Assembly: GCF_000805385.1 (NCBI RefSeq)
Contig: NZ_JTJW01000001.1
Span: 265,728-329,727 of the forward strand
Length of the DNA stretch: 64,000 nt
Origin: Mycolicibacterium setense
GTDB lineage: Bacteria; Actinomycetota; Actinomycetes; Mycobacteriales; Mycobacteriaceae
Reading direction: 5' to 3'
A model generated the notes under the pieces. That model ran no database searches, was not told the origin of the DNA, and saw nothing but the letters and a program-made list of their open reading frames with translations. Both the position numbers and the translations under genes were made by a program. Below are positions 16,824 through 26,019 of this stretch, piece after piece. Every line of letters begins with the position of its first letter. Position 1 is the first letter of the stretch.

Positions 16824-17501
16824 ATGTCATCCGATGCAGAGGGCGGCCGGGGCCGCGGCGGCGCGGCCGCCAACGGGACATCCCGCCGTGATGAACTGCT
16901 GAGTGTCGCGGCCAAACTGTTCGCCGCCCGCGGCTATCACGGCACCCGGATGGACGATGTCGCCGAGGCCGTCGGCCTCAACAAGGCCACGGTCTACCAC
17001 TACTACTCCAGCAAGTCGCTGATCCTCTACGACATCTACAAAGGCACGGCGGACTTCACCGTCGAGGCGCTGCACGATGATCCGACGGCTTCGGCCCGGG
17101 AAACCATCTACAACTTCACCCGGCGGCTGATGGTCGGCATCGCCAACGACCTGGAGCGCGCGGCCGTGTACTTCCAGGAGGGCCCGTACATCGCGGAGTG
17201 GTTCACCGAGGAGCAGGTGGCCTATATCCGGCACGCCGAGACCCAGGTCTACGAGCATGTCCGTGACGTGATCGACCGGGGCATCGCCAGCGGCGAGTTC
17301 TACGACTGCGATTCGCACGTGCTGGCCCTCGGCTACATCGGGATGACGTTGGGCTCCTACCGGTGGTTGCGACCGCACGGCAGGCGGACGGCCCAGGAGA
17401 TCGCGGTGGAGTTCAGCACCGCGCTGCTGCGTGGCCTGATCCGAGACGAGACAGTTCGCAACGAATCCCCTCTCGGTGTCGAGATCGACGAGAAGGCTTG
17501 A
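16824..17501 (+). CDS. TetR-family regulator (KstR2-like layout)
   Basis: A 225-aa TetR protein with a Gly-rich head, HTH at about residues 35-65 (MDDVAEAVGLNKATVYHYYSSK) and an all-helical ligand domain. The YHYYSSKSLILYDIYKG and GSYRWLRPHG segments resemble regulators of acyl-CoA or steroid catabolism such as KstR2; this is similarity only. The SDR gene starts 13 nt after it, so the two probably form an operon. Confidence 0.9.
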   Translation: MSSDAEGGRGRGGAAANGTSRRDELLSVAAKLFAARGYHGTRMDDVAEAVGLNKATVYHYYSSKSLILYDIYKGTADFTVEALHDDPTASARETIYNFTRRLMVGIANDLERAAVYFQEGPYIAEWFTEEQVAYIRHAETQVYEHVRDVIDRGIASGEFYDCDSHVLALGYIGMTLGSYRWLRPHGRRTAQEIAVEFSTALLRGLIRDETVRNESPLGVEIDEKA

Positions 17502-17514
17502 AGGACGGGTAGGC

Positions 17515-18288
17515 ATGACTGATCTGTTCCGACTGGACGGCAAGGTCGCCGTCGTCACCGGAGGCGGCCGTGGCATCGGCCTGATGATGGCCCGGGGCCT
17601 GCTGCAGGCGGGGGCGTCCGTGTACGTCTCGAGCCGCAAGGAGGCCGAGCTGGCCGCGGCGGTCGACGCGTTGTCCCCGCTCGGCCGGATCTCCGCTGTG
17701 CCTGCCGATCTCGGGACTGCCGAAGGCGTCGCCGCCCTCACCGCGGCCGTCACCGGGCGTGAGGGCGCGATCCACGCGCTGTTCAACAACGCGGGCGCGG
17801 CCTGGGGCGCACCCTACGACGAGTTCCCGGAATCGGGCTTCGACAAGGTCTACGACGTCAACGTCAAAGGCGTGTTCCTGCTCACCCGGGCGCTCACCCC
17901 GCTGCTGAATTCCGGTGCCACCGAAGAAGATCCGGCCCGCGTCGTCAACACCGGCAGCATCGACGGCATCGTCGCACCGGAAAAGGGCCGCGACAACTTC
18001 TCCTACAGCGCCAGCAAGGCCGCCGTGCACATGCTGACCAAGCATCTGGCGGGTGAGCTCGCCCCGCGGATCCTGGTCAACGCGATCGCGCCCGGCCTGT
18101 TCGAATCGCGGATGACCAAGGAGATGCTGCGCGCCGGGTCCGACGCGGTCGGGTCGGCCCTGCCCCTCGGACGCATCGGGCAACCCGACGACATCGCCGG
18201 CATCTCGGTGTTCCTGGCCAGCCGGGCCAGTGCGTACATCACCGGTGCGGTGATCCCGGTCGACGGCGGAGTCAGCACCATCAGGTGA
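17515..18288 (+). CDS. SDR-family oxidoreductase
   Basis: A 257-aa classical short-chain dehydrogenase. Cofactor motif TGGGRGIG (residues 15-22), NNAG at about 92, catalytic Ser in NTGSIDG and YSASK with the Tyr-Lys pair. No acidic residue is obvious after beta-2 (SSRKEAE), which suggests NADP(H). ATG 17515 follows AAGGACGGG. It is coupled to the upstream TetR gene and overlaps the convergent DoxX gene by 8 nt. Substrate unknown. Confidence 0.9.
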   Translation: MTDLFRLDGKVAVVTGGGRGIGLMMARGLLQAGASVYVSSRKEAELAAAVDALSPLGRISAVPADLGTAEGVAALTAAVTGREGAIHALFNNAGAAWGAPYDEFPESGFDKVYDVNVKGVFLLTRALTPLLNSGATEEDPARVVNTGSIDGIVAPEKGRDNFSYSASKAAVHMLTKHLAGELAPRILVNAIAPGLFESRMTKEMLRAGSDAVGSALPLGRIGQPDDIAGISVFLASRASAYITGAVIPVDGGVSTIR

Positions 18289-18661
18289 CGGGCAGCGTGA
18301 ACCAGCCCCAGGCCAAGAAGGCAAACACGCCGAGATAGACCACGTCGCCTGCCATGTAGGGCCATTCGCTGCGACGGAATCTGGTGGTGGCCGCGCCGGC
18401 CATGAACAGTGCCAGGCCACAGGCGGCCACCGGGGTCAGCACGGGCGCGATGCCCACCGCGACGGGGAGCACCAGGCCGAGCGCACCGATCAGTTTGATG
18501 GCCCCGATCGCCTTGAGGTGACCGGCGCCGAAGTCGTCGACCCAGTGCTGGGTCTTGCCGATCGACCGGTATCTCTCGCGCGACATCACCAGCATGGTGG
18601 TTCCGCCGGTCGCATACGCCGCGGCGGCGAGGATGGTGATGATCCAGAGGATGGTGTTCAT
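18281..18661 (-). CDS. DoxX-family membrane protein
   Basis: A 126-aa protein with four predicted helices, matching DoxX-like proteins in length. The LKAIGAIKLIGALGLVLP segment is characteristic. DoxX proteins are linked to thiosulfate:quinone or redox functions in some organisms, but this subgroup is uncharacterised. It is divergent from the ECF sigma factor, 99 bp away, a placement often seen for ECF41-type sigma factors and their targets. Confidence 0.83.
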   Translation of the reverse strand: MNTILWIITILAAAAYATGGTTMLVMSRERYRSIGKTQHWVDDFGAGHLKAIGAIKLIGALGLVLPVAVGIAPVLTPVAACGLALFMAGAATTRFRRSEWPYMAGDVVYLGVFAFLAWGWFTLPVT

Positions 18662-18760
18662 TGCACGCTCCGTTTCGTGGTTACGGTCGGGCCTCGTGGT
18701 TACGTCAGGCCCAGCCGACTCGTCACCCCTATGACGGATCCGCGCGAGAAGAGGTAACGC

Positions 18761-19645
18761 ATGACGCCCGAGGCATCACTGGCCGAGACATTCGAAGAAC
18801 AGCGCCCGCGACTGCTCGCGGTTGCCCACCGCGTCCTGGGTTCGCGGGCGGACGCCGAGGACGCCGTGCAGGAGGCGTGGCTCCGGCTGTCCCGCCAGGA
18901 CGCTGGCGCGGTCGACAACGCTCCGGGATGGCTGACGACCGTGGTGGGCCGAATCTGCATCGACATGCTGCGAGCGCGCAGCAGCCGCGCCGAAGTTTCT
19001 GCCGCCGTCGACATTCCTGAATTCGTCGTCACCGAGGATGTCGACACCCCGGAGGACGCCGCGGTGCTCGCGGATACGGTCGGACTGGCGATGCTCGTCG
19101 TGCTGGGATCACTGCGCCCGGACGAACGGCTGGCGTTCGTCCTGCACGACATGTTCGCCGTGCCGTTCGCCGACATCGGGCAGATCCTCGACAGGTCGAG
19201 CGACGCGGTCAAGATGATGGCCAGCCGGGCGCGCCGGAAGGTGCAGGACGTGCCGCCGCCTACCAGGGACCGTCGCAGGAAGCACGAGCAGCGGCAGGTC
19301 GTCGACGCCTTCCTGGCCGCCGCACGCGACGGCGACTTCGACGCACTGCTGCGCGTGCTGGATCCCGACGTCACCTGGCAGCGGTACACGGCAACGGGCG
19401 CGACCGTCGGGACCGGATCGGACGCGGTCGTCGCCGCGGTCCGGCGCGGTCAGGGGACCCGCGTCCTGGCGCGGCGCGTGTCGGTGAACGGCGAGCCGGG
19501 GATCCTGGCGTGGGGGCCGACGGGTCGTCCGCTCAGCGTGATGGCCTGCATCGTCGACGGTGGTCGGCTGGTCGGGATCGTGTCGATCCTCGATCCACGA
19601 CGGCTGGCCCGGATGTCCCTGCCCGAGCCACCCGCGGGCGACTAG
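18761..19645 (+). CDS. ECF sigma factor with SnoaL-like C-terminal domain (ECF41/SigJ type)
   Basis: A 294-aa sigma factor. Region 2 covers about residues 10-75 (AEDAVQEAWLRLSRQDA). Region 4 covers about 110-160 (RPDERLAFVLHDMFAVPF.. ..SSDAVKMMASRARRK). A C-terminal SnoaL-like fold covers about 175-285. ECF41 proteins use this extension in place of a separate anti-sigma factor; the DGGRLVGI segment corresponds to the conserved NGG-like motif. GAGG precedes the ATG. The divergent doxX is the likely target. Confidence 0.92.
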   Translation: MTPEASLAETFEEQRPRLLAVAHRVLGSRADAEDAVQEAWLRLSRQDAGAVDNAPGWLTTVVGRICIDMLRARSSRAEVSAAVDIPEFVVTEDVDTPEDAAVLADTVGLAMLVVLGSLRPDERLAFVLHDMFAVPFADIGQILDRSSDAVKMMASRARRKVQDVPPPTRDRRRKHEQRQVVDAFLAAARDGDFDALLRVLDPDVTWQRYTATGATVGTGSDAVVAAVRRGQGTRVLARRVSVNGEPGILAWGPTGRPLSVMACIVDGGRLVGIVSILDPRRLARMSLPEPPAGD

Positions 19646-19654
19646 CCTTGCCGG

Positions 19655-21373
19655 ATGAAGTCGACGATCCTCTCGCGGCGTGACCTGGACTTCCTGCTCT
19701 ACGAGTGGCTGGACGTCGAAAAGCTCACGGCACTGGACAGATTCACCGAGCATTCCCGCGAGACCTTCGATGGCGTGCTGGATCTGTGCGAGCAGCTCGC
19801 GACCCGCTACTTCGCGCCGCACAATAAGCTCAGCGACGCCAACGAGCCCACGTTTGACGGGCAGACCGTCACGCTGATCCCCGACGTCAAAGAAGCGTGG
19901 GACGCGTTCGCCGCGGCCGATCTGCTGGCGATGGGCTTCGACGACGAACTCGGCGGTGCGCAACTGCCGGTCACCGTCGCGCAGGCCGCGTTCGCCTGGA
20001 TCGCCGCGGCCAACGTGTCGACCTCGGGCTATCTGATGCTGACCATCGCCAACGCCAATCTGGTGGCGCACTTCGGTACTCCGGAGCAGATCGAGACTTT
20101 CGTGAAGCCGATGCTCGCGGGCCGGTTCTCGGGCACCATGGCGCTGTCGGAGACCCAGGCGGGATCGTCGCTGGCCGACATCACCACCCGCGCCGAGCCG
20201 CAGGCCGACGGTACGTATCGCCTGTTCGGTTCCAAGATGTGGATTTCGGGGGCAGAGCATGAGCTCACCGAGAACATCGTCAACCTCGTGCTGGCCAAGA
20301 TTCCGGGCGGACCCGCGGGCACCAAGGGCATATCGCTGTTCATCGTGCCCAAGTTCCTGGCCGACGGCACCCGCAACGGGGTGGCCATCTCCGGGCTCAA
20401 TCACAAGATGGGGCAACGCGGTATCACCAACACGGTACTGAACTTCGACGGCGCCGTCGGGTATCTCGTGGGGGAGCCACACCGCGGCATCGTCTACATG
20501 TTCCGCATGATGAACGAGGCCCGCCTGGGTGTCGGGATGGGCGCCGTGGCGCTCGGCTACACCGGCTATCTCAAGTCGCTCGAGTACGCGCGCGAGCGTC
20601 CGCAGGGCCGGCCGTTGGGCGTCAAGGACCCGTCGACCCCGCAGGTGCCTATCGTCGAGCACGCCGATGTCAAGCGAATGTTGCTGGCGCAGAAGGCCTA
20701 TGTCGAAGGCGGGCTTGCGCTGCTGCTGTACTGCGCCAAGTTGATAGACAGCGATGCCGCCGGCGACAGTTCTGTGCTCGACATCCTCACCCCGGTCGCC
20801 AAGAGCTGGCCGTCGCAGTGGTGTGTGGAGGCCAACAGCCTGGCCATCCAGGTCCATGGTGGCTACGGCTACACCCGCGAGTACGACGTCGAGCAGCACT
20901 ACCGCGACAATCGGCTCAACCCGATCCACGAAGGCACGCACGGCATTCAGAGCCTGGATCTGTTGGGCCGCAAGGTGACCCAGAACGGCGGGGCCAGCTT
21001 GGCGGCCTTGGGGGAGCGGGTGGCGAAGACGGTGTCTGCGGGTGCGGAGGCGGCACCGGATCTGGCCGCGCAACTCGACACCGCATGGCAGCGGCTGGTC
21101 GCGGTGACCGGGGCGATGTTCGCCTCCGGTGATGTCGAGGCCGCGATGGCCAACAGCGCGGTGTACCTGGAGGCGTTCGGCCACATCGTGGTGGCATGGA
21201 TCTGGCTGGAGCAGGTGCTGGCCGCCCACGGCCGCATCGGGGATTTCTATGACGGCAAACGGCAGGCCGCACAGTACTTCTTCCGGTATGAACTGCCCAA
21301 GACCGCACCGCAATTGGATCTGTTGGAGAGCATGGACCGGACCACTCTGGAGATGCGCGACAGCTGGTTCTAG
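19655..21373 (+). CDS. Acyl-CoA dehydrogenase, long FadE5-like form
   Basis: A 572-aa flavoprotein for the first step of beta-oxidation. It is longer than the usual 380-400 aa because it carries an N-terminal cap and a C-terminal four-helix extension, as in FadE5/AidB-like enzymes. Motifs: ALSETQAGSS (FAD/substrate), MWISGAEHE, QVHGGYGYTREYDVEQHYRD and HEGTHGIQ, where the Glu is the expected catalytic base. It starts 10 nt after the sigma factor gene. Its stop overlaps the convergent alcohol dehydrogenase by 4 nt. Confidence 0.94.
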   Translation: MKSTILSRRDLDFLLYEWLDVEKLTALDRFTEHSRETFDGVLDLCEQLATRYFAPHNKLSDANEPTFDGQTVTLIPDVKEAWDAFAAADLLAMGFDDELGGAQLPVTVAQAAFAWIAAANVSTSGYLMLTIANANLVAHFGTPEQIETFVKPMLAGRFSGTMALSETQAGSSLADITTRAEPQADGTYRLFGSKMWISGAEHELTENIVNLVLAKIPGGPAGTKGISLFIVPKFLADGTRNGVAISGLNHKMGQRGITNTVLNFDGAVGYLVGEPHRGIVYMFRMMNEARLGVGMGAVALGYTGYLKSLEYARERPQGRPLGVKDPSTPQVPIVEHADVKRMLLAQKAYVEGGLALLLYCAKLIDSDAAGDSSVLDILTPVAKSWPSQWCVEANSLAIQVHGGYGYTREYDVEQHYRDNRLNPIHEGTHGIQSLDLLGRKVTQNGGASLAALGERVAKTVSAGAEAAPDLAAQLDTAWQRLVAVTGAMFASGDVEAAMANSAVYLEAFGHIVVAWIWLEQVLAAHGRIGDFYDGKRQAAQYFFRYELPKTAPQLDLLESMDRTTLEMRDSWF

Positions 21374-22461
21374 TCGAATTCGATGATCTGGCGCACCGCC
21401 CGCCCGTCGGATAGCTCGTCCATACCGCTGTTGATCTGATCGAGCGTGATGGTCGAGGACACCAGCAGCTCGACGGGCAGCCGTCCGGCCCGCCACAGTT
21501 CGACGAAACGTGGGATGTCACGTGCCGGCACCGCCGAGCCGAGGTAGCTGCCGATCAGCGACCGGCCTTCGGCGACGAAACCCAACGGCGCCACCGAGAT
21601 TCGGGCATCCGGCCGGGGCAGGCCGACGGTGATCGTGCGCCCGCCGGGCCCGGTGAGCGCGATCGAGGTTTCCAGCGCGGCTGGGTGGCCGGCGGCTTCG
21701 ATCACCACGTCGGCCTTGAGGTCGGCGGCCTGCTCAGGGGTGTAGGTCTCGTGCACGCCCAGGTCGCGGGCGCGGTCGAGTTTGTCGGGCAGCTGGTCCA
21801 CGCCGATGACCCGGACGTCGTCGTGCGCGAGCGCGGTCAGGGCAGCCGCCATGCCGACGCCGCCCAGGCCGACGATCGCCACGGTTTGGCCGGGCCGCGG
21901 GGTGCCCACATTGAGCACTGCCCCGCCACCTGTGAGTACCGCACACCCCAATAAGGACGCGACGACTGCTGGGACATCGCTGGGGACGGGCACCACCGAG
22001 CGACGGTCGACGACAGCGTAGGTGGCGAAACCGGATACGCCGAGGTGATGGAACACCGGTTGGCCGTCACGGGTCAGCCGGATGTCGCCGTTCATCAAGG
22101 TGCCTGCGCCGTTGGCGGCCGATCCGGATCCGCATGGGGTGAGCCCGTCGGTGGCGCAGGCGGGGCAGTCTCCGCAGCGCGGCAGGAACGTCATCACCAC
22201 TCGCTGGCCCACCGGCAGATCGGTGTCACCGGCCTCGACGATCCCGGCGGCTTCGTGGCCCAACAACATCGGGACCGGGCGTACCCGGTTGCCGTCCACC
22301 ACCGAGAGATCGGAGTGGCACAACCCCGCGGCCTCGATGCGCACCAATAGTTCGCCGGGGCCGGGCTCGGCGAGATCGAGGTCGCTCACCCGGATCGGCT
22401 GCGACTCGGCGTATGGGCGGGGGAGTCCGATGTGCTCGAGGACGGCGCCGCGGATCTTCAT
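21370..22461 (-). CDS. Zinc-containing alcohol dehydrogenase (MDR)
   Basis: About 363 aa. Catalytic zinc ligands are in GLCHSDLSVVDG and GHEAAG. The structural zinc loop is CGDCPACATDGLTPC. The Rossmann motif is GLGGVGMAA, followed by GVDQLPDKL with Asp for NAD preference. I chose ATG 22461; a GTG 6 nt upstream is possible. It probably oxidises alcohols or reduces aldehydes. It is divergent from the thioesterase gene, 27 nt away, and lies with acyl-CoA genes, so lipid metabolism is plausible. Confidence 0.9.
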   Translation of the reverse strand: MKIRGAVLEHIGLPRPYAESQPIRVSDLDLAEPGPGELLVRIEAAGLCHSDLSVVDGNRVRPVPMLLGHEAAGIVEAGDTDLPVGQRVVMTFLPRCGDCPACATDGLTPCGSGSAANGAGTLMNGDIRLTRDGQPVFHHLGVSGFATYAVVDRRSVVPVPSDVPAVVASLLGCAVLTGGGAVLNVGTPRPGQTVAIVGLGGVGMAAALTALAHDDVRVIGVDQLPDKLDRARDLGVHETYTPEQAADLKADVVIEAAGHPAALETSIALTGPGGRTITVGLPRPDARISVAPLGFVAEGRSLIGSYLGSAVPARDIPRFVELWRAGRLPVELLVSSTITLDQINSGMDELSDGRAVRQIIEFD

Positions 22462-22487
22462 ACCCACCAGCCTGTCAGACTCCAGAC

Positions 22488-22952
22488 ATGACCGACGGAG
22501 CCCAGTTGACCCGCGACGATTTTCCGCTGCACTGGCCGGTGCTGACCCGCTGGACCGACAACGACATGTTCGGTCACCTCAACAACGCGGTGTACTACGA
22601 GTTGTTCGACACCGCGATCAACGCCTGGATCAACACCAACTGCGACGTCGATCCCGTCAACGCGCCATGGTTGGGCGTGGTCGCCGAGTCGGGCTGCCGC
22701 TACTTCGCGGAGTTGAAGTTTCCCGACCCGTTGGTGGTCGGGCTGGCGGTGGCCCGGCTGGGCAACAGCAGCGTCACCTACCGGCTCGGATTGTTCGAGC
22801 CGGACGGCCCGGTGGCGGCGGTCGGCCACTGGGTGCACGTCTACGTCGACCGGGCCACGCGCCGCCCGGTACCGATTCCCGACGTGATCCGCGATCTGCT
22901 GCAGTCGATATGCTCGCCGGATGCCACTCGTGAGCAAGACCGTCGAGGTTGA
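22488..22952 (+). CDS. 4-hydroxybenzoyl-CoA thioesterase-like hotdog protein
   Basis: A 154-aa hotdog-fold acyl-CoA thioesterase. The signature RWTDNDMFGHLNNAVYYELFD contains the expected catalytic Asp (split here: RWTDNDMFGHLNN, AVYYELFD). ATG 22488 gives the family length; an upstream in-frame start adds an Arg-rich tail without support. Its 3' end overlaps the SRPBCC gene by 32 nt. It probably hydrolyses acyl-CoA; substrate unknown. Confidence 0.88.
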   Translation: MTDGAQLTRDDFPLHWPVLTRWTDNDMFGHLNNAVYYELFDTAINAWINTNCDVDPVNAPWLGVVAESGCRYFAELKFPDPLVVGLAVARLGNSSVTYRLGLFEPDGPVAAVGHWVHVYVDRATRRPVPIPDVIRDLLQSICSPDATREQDRRG

Positions 22953-23361
22953 TGCCCCTGCCGAGAAGATCATGGCGATCGTCGCGGATTTCGAGGCCTA
23001 TCCGCAGTGGAACCCTGAGATCAAGGGTTGCTGGATCCTGGCCCGTTACGACGACGGCCGGCCCAGCCAGCTGCGGCTCGATGTCGAGATCCAGGGACAG
23101 TCCGGCGTCTTCATCAATGCCGTCTACTACCCGGCGGAGAACCAGATCTACACCGTGCTGCAGCAGGGTGACCACTTCACCAAGCAGGAGCAGCGGTTCT
23201 CGGTAGTGCCGCTGGGGCCGGATAGCACGCTGCTTCAGGTCGATCTCGAGGTTGAGGTCAAACTGCCGGTCCCGGCGATGATGGTCAAGAAGCTCATCGG
23301 CGACACCCTGGATCACCTCGCCAACGCCCTCATCACCAGGGCGCAGCAGCTGTCTGCTTAG
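22921..23361 (+). CDS. SRPBCC/START-like ligand-binding protein
   Basis: A 146-aa helix-grip protein. The start VSKTVEVDAPAEKIMAIVAD and YPQWNPEIK are typical of polyketide cyclase/dehydrase-type SRPBCC proteins. It would bind a hydrophobic ligand in its cavity. The 32-nt overlap with the thioesterase gene implies co-translation and perhaps a shared acyl substrate. Mycobacteria have many paralogues and this one is not assigned. Confidence 0.85.
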   Translation: MPLVSKTVEVDAPAEKIMAIVADFEAYPQWNPEIKGCWILARYDDGRPSQLRLDVEIQGQSGVFINAVYYPAENQIYTVLQQGDHFTKQEQRFSVVPLGPDSTLLQVDLEVEVKLPVPAMMVKKLIGDTLDHLANALITRAQQLSA

Positions 23362-23385
23362 GCAGCGGAGGTCGGTGGCGCCGAG

Positions 23386-24078
23386 TCAGTCCCACATCCC
23401 GATCTCGTTGAGTCGCGCGATCAGCCGCTGGGACGCGTCGGTGAACTGGTTCGAGTTCAGCTCCATCGCGGCGGCGGTGTCGCGTCGCCGCAGAGCGTCG
23501 ATCAGCAGCCGGTGGTTTTCCACGGCCTCGGTGCCCCACTGCGGATCCGTCGAGTAGATCAGCGCGGGCAGGTACCTCGCGACGTGCAGCAGGAACCAGG
23601 CCAGCTTGATCCGTCCGCTGGCATGGTTGAAGGCCCGGTGAAAGGCGAACTCGGCGGACGAGATCGCTCGGGGATCACGATCGCTCACGGCGGCGGCAAG
23701 GTCGGAGTTGAGCTGCTCGAGCTCGTCGATCTGAGCCGGGGTGATGCGCGTGGTGGCGGTGGCGGCCAGCTCACGCGCGATGGTGGCCTGCAGCCAGAAG
23801 ATGTCTTCGACGTCGGACCGGGTCAGCGGCACGACGACATGTCCGCGGTTCGGTTCCAGCTGCACCATGCCCTCGCCGCGCAGGGTGCGCAGTGCCTCCC
23901 GCACGGGAGTGATGCTGACCCCGAGCGCCGCGGCGGTCTCGTCGAGGCGGATGAATGTCCCGGGCCGGAGCACCCCGGTCATGATCTCGGCCCGGAGCTG
24001 GGCGGCGACCTCGTCGGAAAGTTGCTCGCGCCGTCCTCCACGACGACGTTGCACGGCCGCTCTGGCAGGTGCGTTCAC
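23386..24078 (-). CDS. mce1R: GntR-family (FCD) regulator of the mce1 locus
   Basis: A 230-aa FadR-type regulator with a wHTH at about residues 15-80 (LDETAAALGVSITPVREALR) and an all-helical FCD domain with His ligands (EFAFHRAFNHAS, ENHRLLIDAL). GTG 24078 gives the family length; an upstream in-frame ATG at 24225 would cross the operator. Position and orientation, divergent from fadD5 at the head of the mce1 operon, match Mce1R of M. tuberculosis (Rv0165c), which represses mce1. Ligand is probably a fatty acyl or lipid molecule (inference). Confidence 0.88.
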   Translation of the reverse strand: MNAPARAAVQRRRGGRREQLSDEVAAQLRAEIMTGVLRPGTFIRLDETAAALGVSITPVREALRTLRGEGMVQLEPNRGHVVVPLTRSDVEDIFWLQATIARELAATATTRITPAQIDELEQLNSDLAAAVSDRDPRAISSAEFAFHRAFNHASGRIKLAWFLLHVARYLPALIYSTDPQWGTEAVENHRLLIDALRRRDTAAAMELNSNQFTDASQRLIARLNEIGMWD

Positions 24079-24150
24079 GCGAATCCGGTCGCCTTTCTGT
24101 GGCTTGTCGCCGAGGCGCCGAGGCCATAGTGTGACCGGGGCAACCCCATG

Positions 24151-24160
24151 TTTGATCAAA
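24151..24160. promoter_or_regulatory. Candidate Mce1R operator
   Basis: TTTGATCAAA is a perfect 10-bp palindrome followed directly by TATAAA (24161-24166), which could serve as a -10 element for fadD5. It lies 43-52 nt before the fadD5 start in the mce1R-fadD5 divergent region. Confidence 0.5.
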
Positions 24161-24202
24161 TATAAAATCCGTGCAACTCGATACCGATGGAGTACTGATC
24201 CG

Positions 24203-25804
24203 TTGACTGCCGAGCCGTTCCCCACCGAGCAGCCGTACCTGGCCCGCCGTCAGAACTGGGCCAACCAACTCACGCGGCATGCCCTGATGCAGCCCGAGAA
24301 AACCGCCCTGCGGTTCCTGGGGCGCACCACAACGTGGCGCGAGCTCGATCATCGGGTGACCAGGTTGGCCGACGCCTTGAGCCGCCGCGGTGTCGGGTTC
24401 GGCGACCGTGTCCTGATCCTGATGCTGAACCGTCCCGAGTTCATCGAGGCGATGCTGGCGGCCAACAAGCTCGGAGCCGTCGCGGTGCCCGTGAACTTCC
24501 GAATGACGCCGCCGGAGATCGCCTTTCTGGTCAGCGACTGCGAGGCCCGCGTCGTCGTCACCGAGCCCGTACTGGCCGGTGTTGCGACGGCGGTGCGCGA
24601 TCTCGACGCCACGCTGTCGACTGTCATCGTGGCCGGAGACGGCACCGATGCCCCCGCCGACGACACGGTCCTCGGCTATGAGGCCCTGATTGCCGAAGAC
24701 GGCGAATCGGCGCCCCCGGTTGACATCCCGAACGATGCCCCGGCGCTGATCATGTACACCTCGGGCACCACCGGCCGGCCCAAGGGCGCGGTGCTGACCC
24801 ACGCCAACCTTGCCGGGCAGGGCATGACCAACCTGTTCACCACCGGTGTCGACATCAACAACGACGTCGGGTTCATCGGCGTCCCGCTGTTCCACATCGC
24901 CGGTGTCGCCGGGAACGTGAACACCGGTCTGACGCTCGGTCTGCCCACGGTGATCTACCCGCTCGGCGCGTTCGACCCGGGCGCGCTGCTCGACGTGCTC
25001 GCGGCCGAGAAGGTCACCGCCATCTTCCTGGTGCCCGCGCAGTGGCAGGCGGTTTGCGCTGAGCAGAAAGCCAATCCGCGCGATCTGTGCCTGCGGGCGC
25101 TGTCGTGGGGCGCGGCTCCGGCGTCGGACACCTTGCTCCGGGCAATGGCCGAGACGTTCCCGGGCAGCCAGATTCTGGCCGCGTTCGGGCAGACCGAGAT
25201 GTCGCCCGTCACGTGCATGTTGTTGGCGGACGACGCAATTCGCAAACTCGGGTCGGTCGGTCAGGTCATCCCCACGGTCTCGGCCCGGATCGTGGACGAG
25301 AACATGAACGACGTTGCGGTCGGTGAGGTGGGCGAGATCGTCTATCGCGCCCCAACTTTGATGGCGGGCTACTGGAACAACCCCAAGGCCACCGCCGAGG
25401 CGTTCGCCGGCGGGTGGTTCCACTCGGGCGATCTGGTCCGTCAGGACGAGGAAGGCTACATCTGGGTTGTCGACCGCAAGAAGGACATGATCATCTCCGG
25501 CGGAGAGAACATCTACTGCGCGGAAGTGGAGAACGTCCTGGCCGCGCATCCCGCCATCACCGAGGTCGCGGTGATCGGCAGGCATGACGACAAATGGGGT
25601 GAGGTTCCGGTCGCCGTGGTCGCACTCGCCAGAGGCGACGCCCTCAACCTGGACGAGATCGACGGGTTCCTCACCGAACGACTGGCGCGCTACAAGCATC
25701 CGAAGGCGCTCGAAATCGTCGACGCATTGCCCCGCAACCCCGCGGGGAAGGTCCTCAAGACCGAACTCCGGGAGCGCTTCGGTTCGCCGATCAGCACCCG
25801 ATAG
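24203..25804 (+). CDS. fadD5: Fatty-acid-CoA ligase, first gene of the mce1 unit
   Basis: A 533-aa AMP-forming acyl-CoA synthetase. Motifs: MYTSGTTGRPKGA (P-loop), FGQTEMSPV, GWFHSGDLVRQD and the C-terminal PRNPAGKVLK with the catalytic Lys. The start is TTG 24203, since no ATG or GTG is available after the operator, and residues from YLARRQNWANQL align with my recollection of M. tuberculosis FadD5. It activates fatty acids, perhaps lipids brought in by Mce1. A hairpin and a 240-bp gap separate it from yrbE1A. Confidence 0.93.
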   Translation: MTAEPFPTEQPYLARRQNWANQLTRHALMQPEKTALRFLGRTTTWRELDHRVTRLADALSRRGVGFGDRVLILMLNRPEFIEAMLAANKLGAVAVPVNFRMTPPEIAFLVSDCEARVVVTEPVLAGVATAVRDLDATLSTVIVAGDGTDAPADDTVLGYEALIAEDGESAPPVDIPNDAPALIMYTSGTTGRPKGAVLTHANLAGQGMTNLFTTGVDINNDVGFIGVPLFHIAGVAGNVNTGLTLGLPTVIYPLGAFDPGALLDVLAAEKVTAIFLVPAQWQAVCAEQKANPRDLCLRALSWGAAPASDTLLRAMAETFPGSQILAAFGQTEMSPVTCMLLADDAIRKLGSVGQVIPTVSARIVDENMNDVAVGEVGEIVYRAPTLMAGYWNNPKATAEAFAGGWFHSGDLVRQDEEGYIWVVDRKKDMIISGGENIYCAEVENVLAAHPAITEVAVIGRHDDKWGEVPVAVVALARGDALNLDEIDGFLTERLARYKHPKALEIVDALPRNPAGKVLKTELRERFGSPISTR

Positions 25805-25838
25805 CGTTGACGGTTACGAAAGTAACTCAGCGTCAACG
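25805..25838 (+). terminator. Hairpin directly after fadD5
   Basis: CGTTGACG (25805-25812) pairs with CGTCAACG (25831-25838), enclosing GTTAC-GAAA-GTAAC (25813-25826) with a 4-nt bulge. It starts right after the fadD5 stop and may attenuate or stop read-through. The remaining ~200 bp before yrbE1A would then hold a second promoter, as reported for the M. tuberculosis locus. Confidence 0.5.
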
Positions 25839-26019
25839 GTTTCTGCAGGTCGCGAGGAAAGTTTGCTGTCTTTGCACGCTCTCGCTAACAGTTGATGGCA
25901 CAATCCACTCGATGCGGTGCACGCCCCGGTTTTTATCGGGTACAGTCCGGTGGTCTCAGTTACTACTGGTGAGTAGGGAGAGACGGATCACACAAGCTGA
26001 CAGGCGACGAGGAGGGGGC

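Noticed and set aside
19109..21496. A 795-codon open frame on the minus strand
   Set aside because: It lies antisense to the sigma factor and acyl-CoA dehydrogenase genes, has His/Arg/Gln-rich low-complexity sequence and no domain. It is a GC-driven shadow.
23741..24202. A longer N-terminus for fadD5
   Set aside because: The extension runs through mce1R and the operator and is Arg/Ser-rich. Homology begins after TTG 24203.
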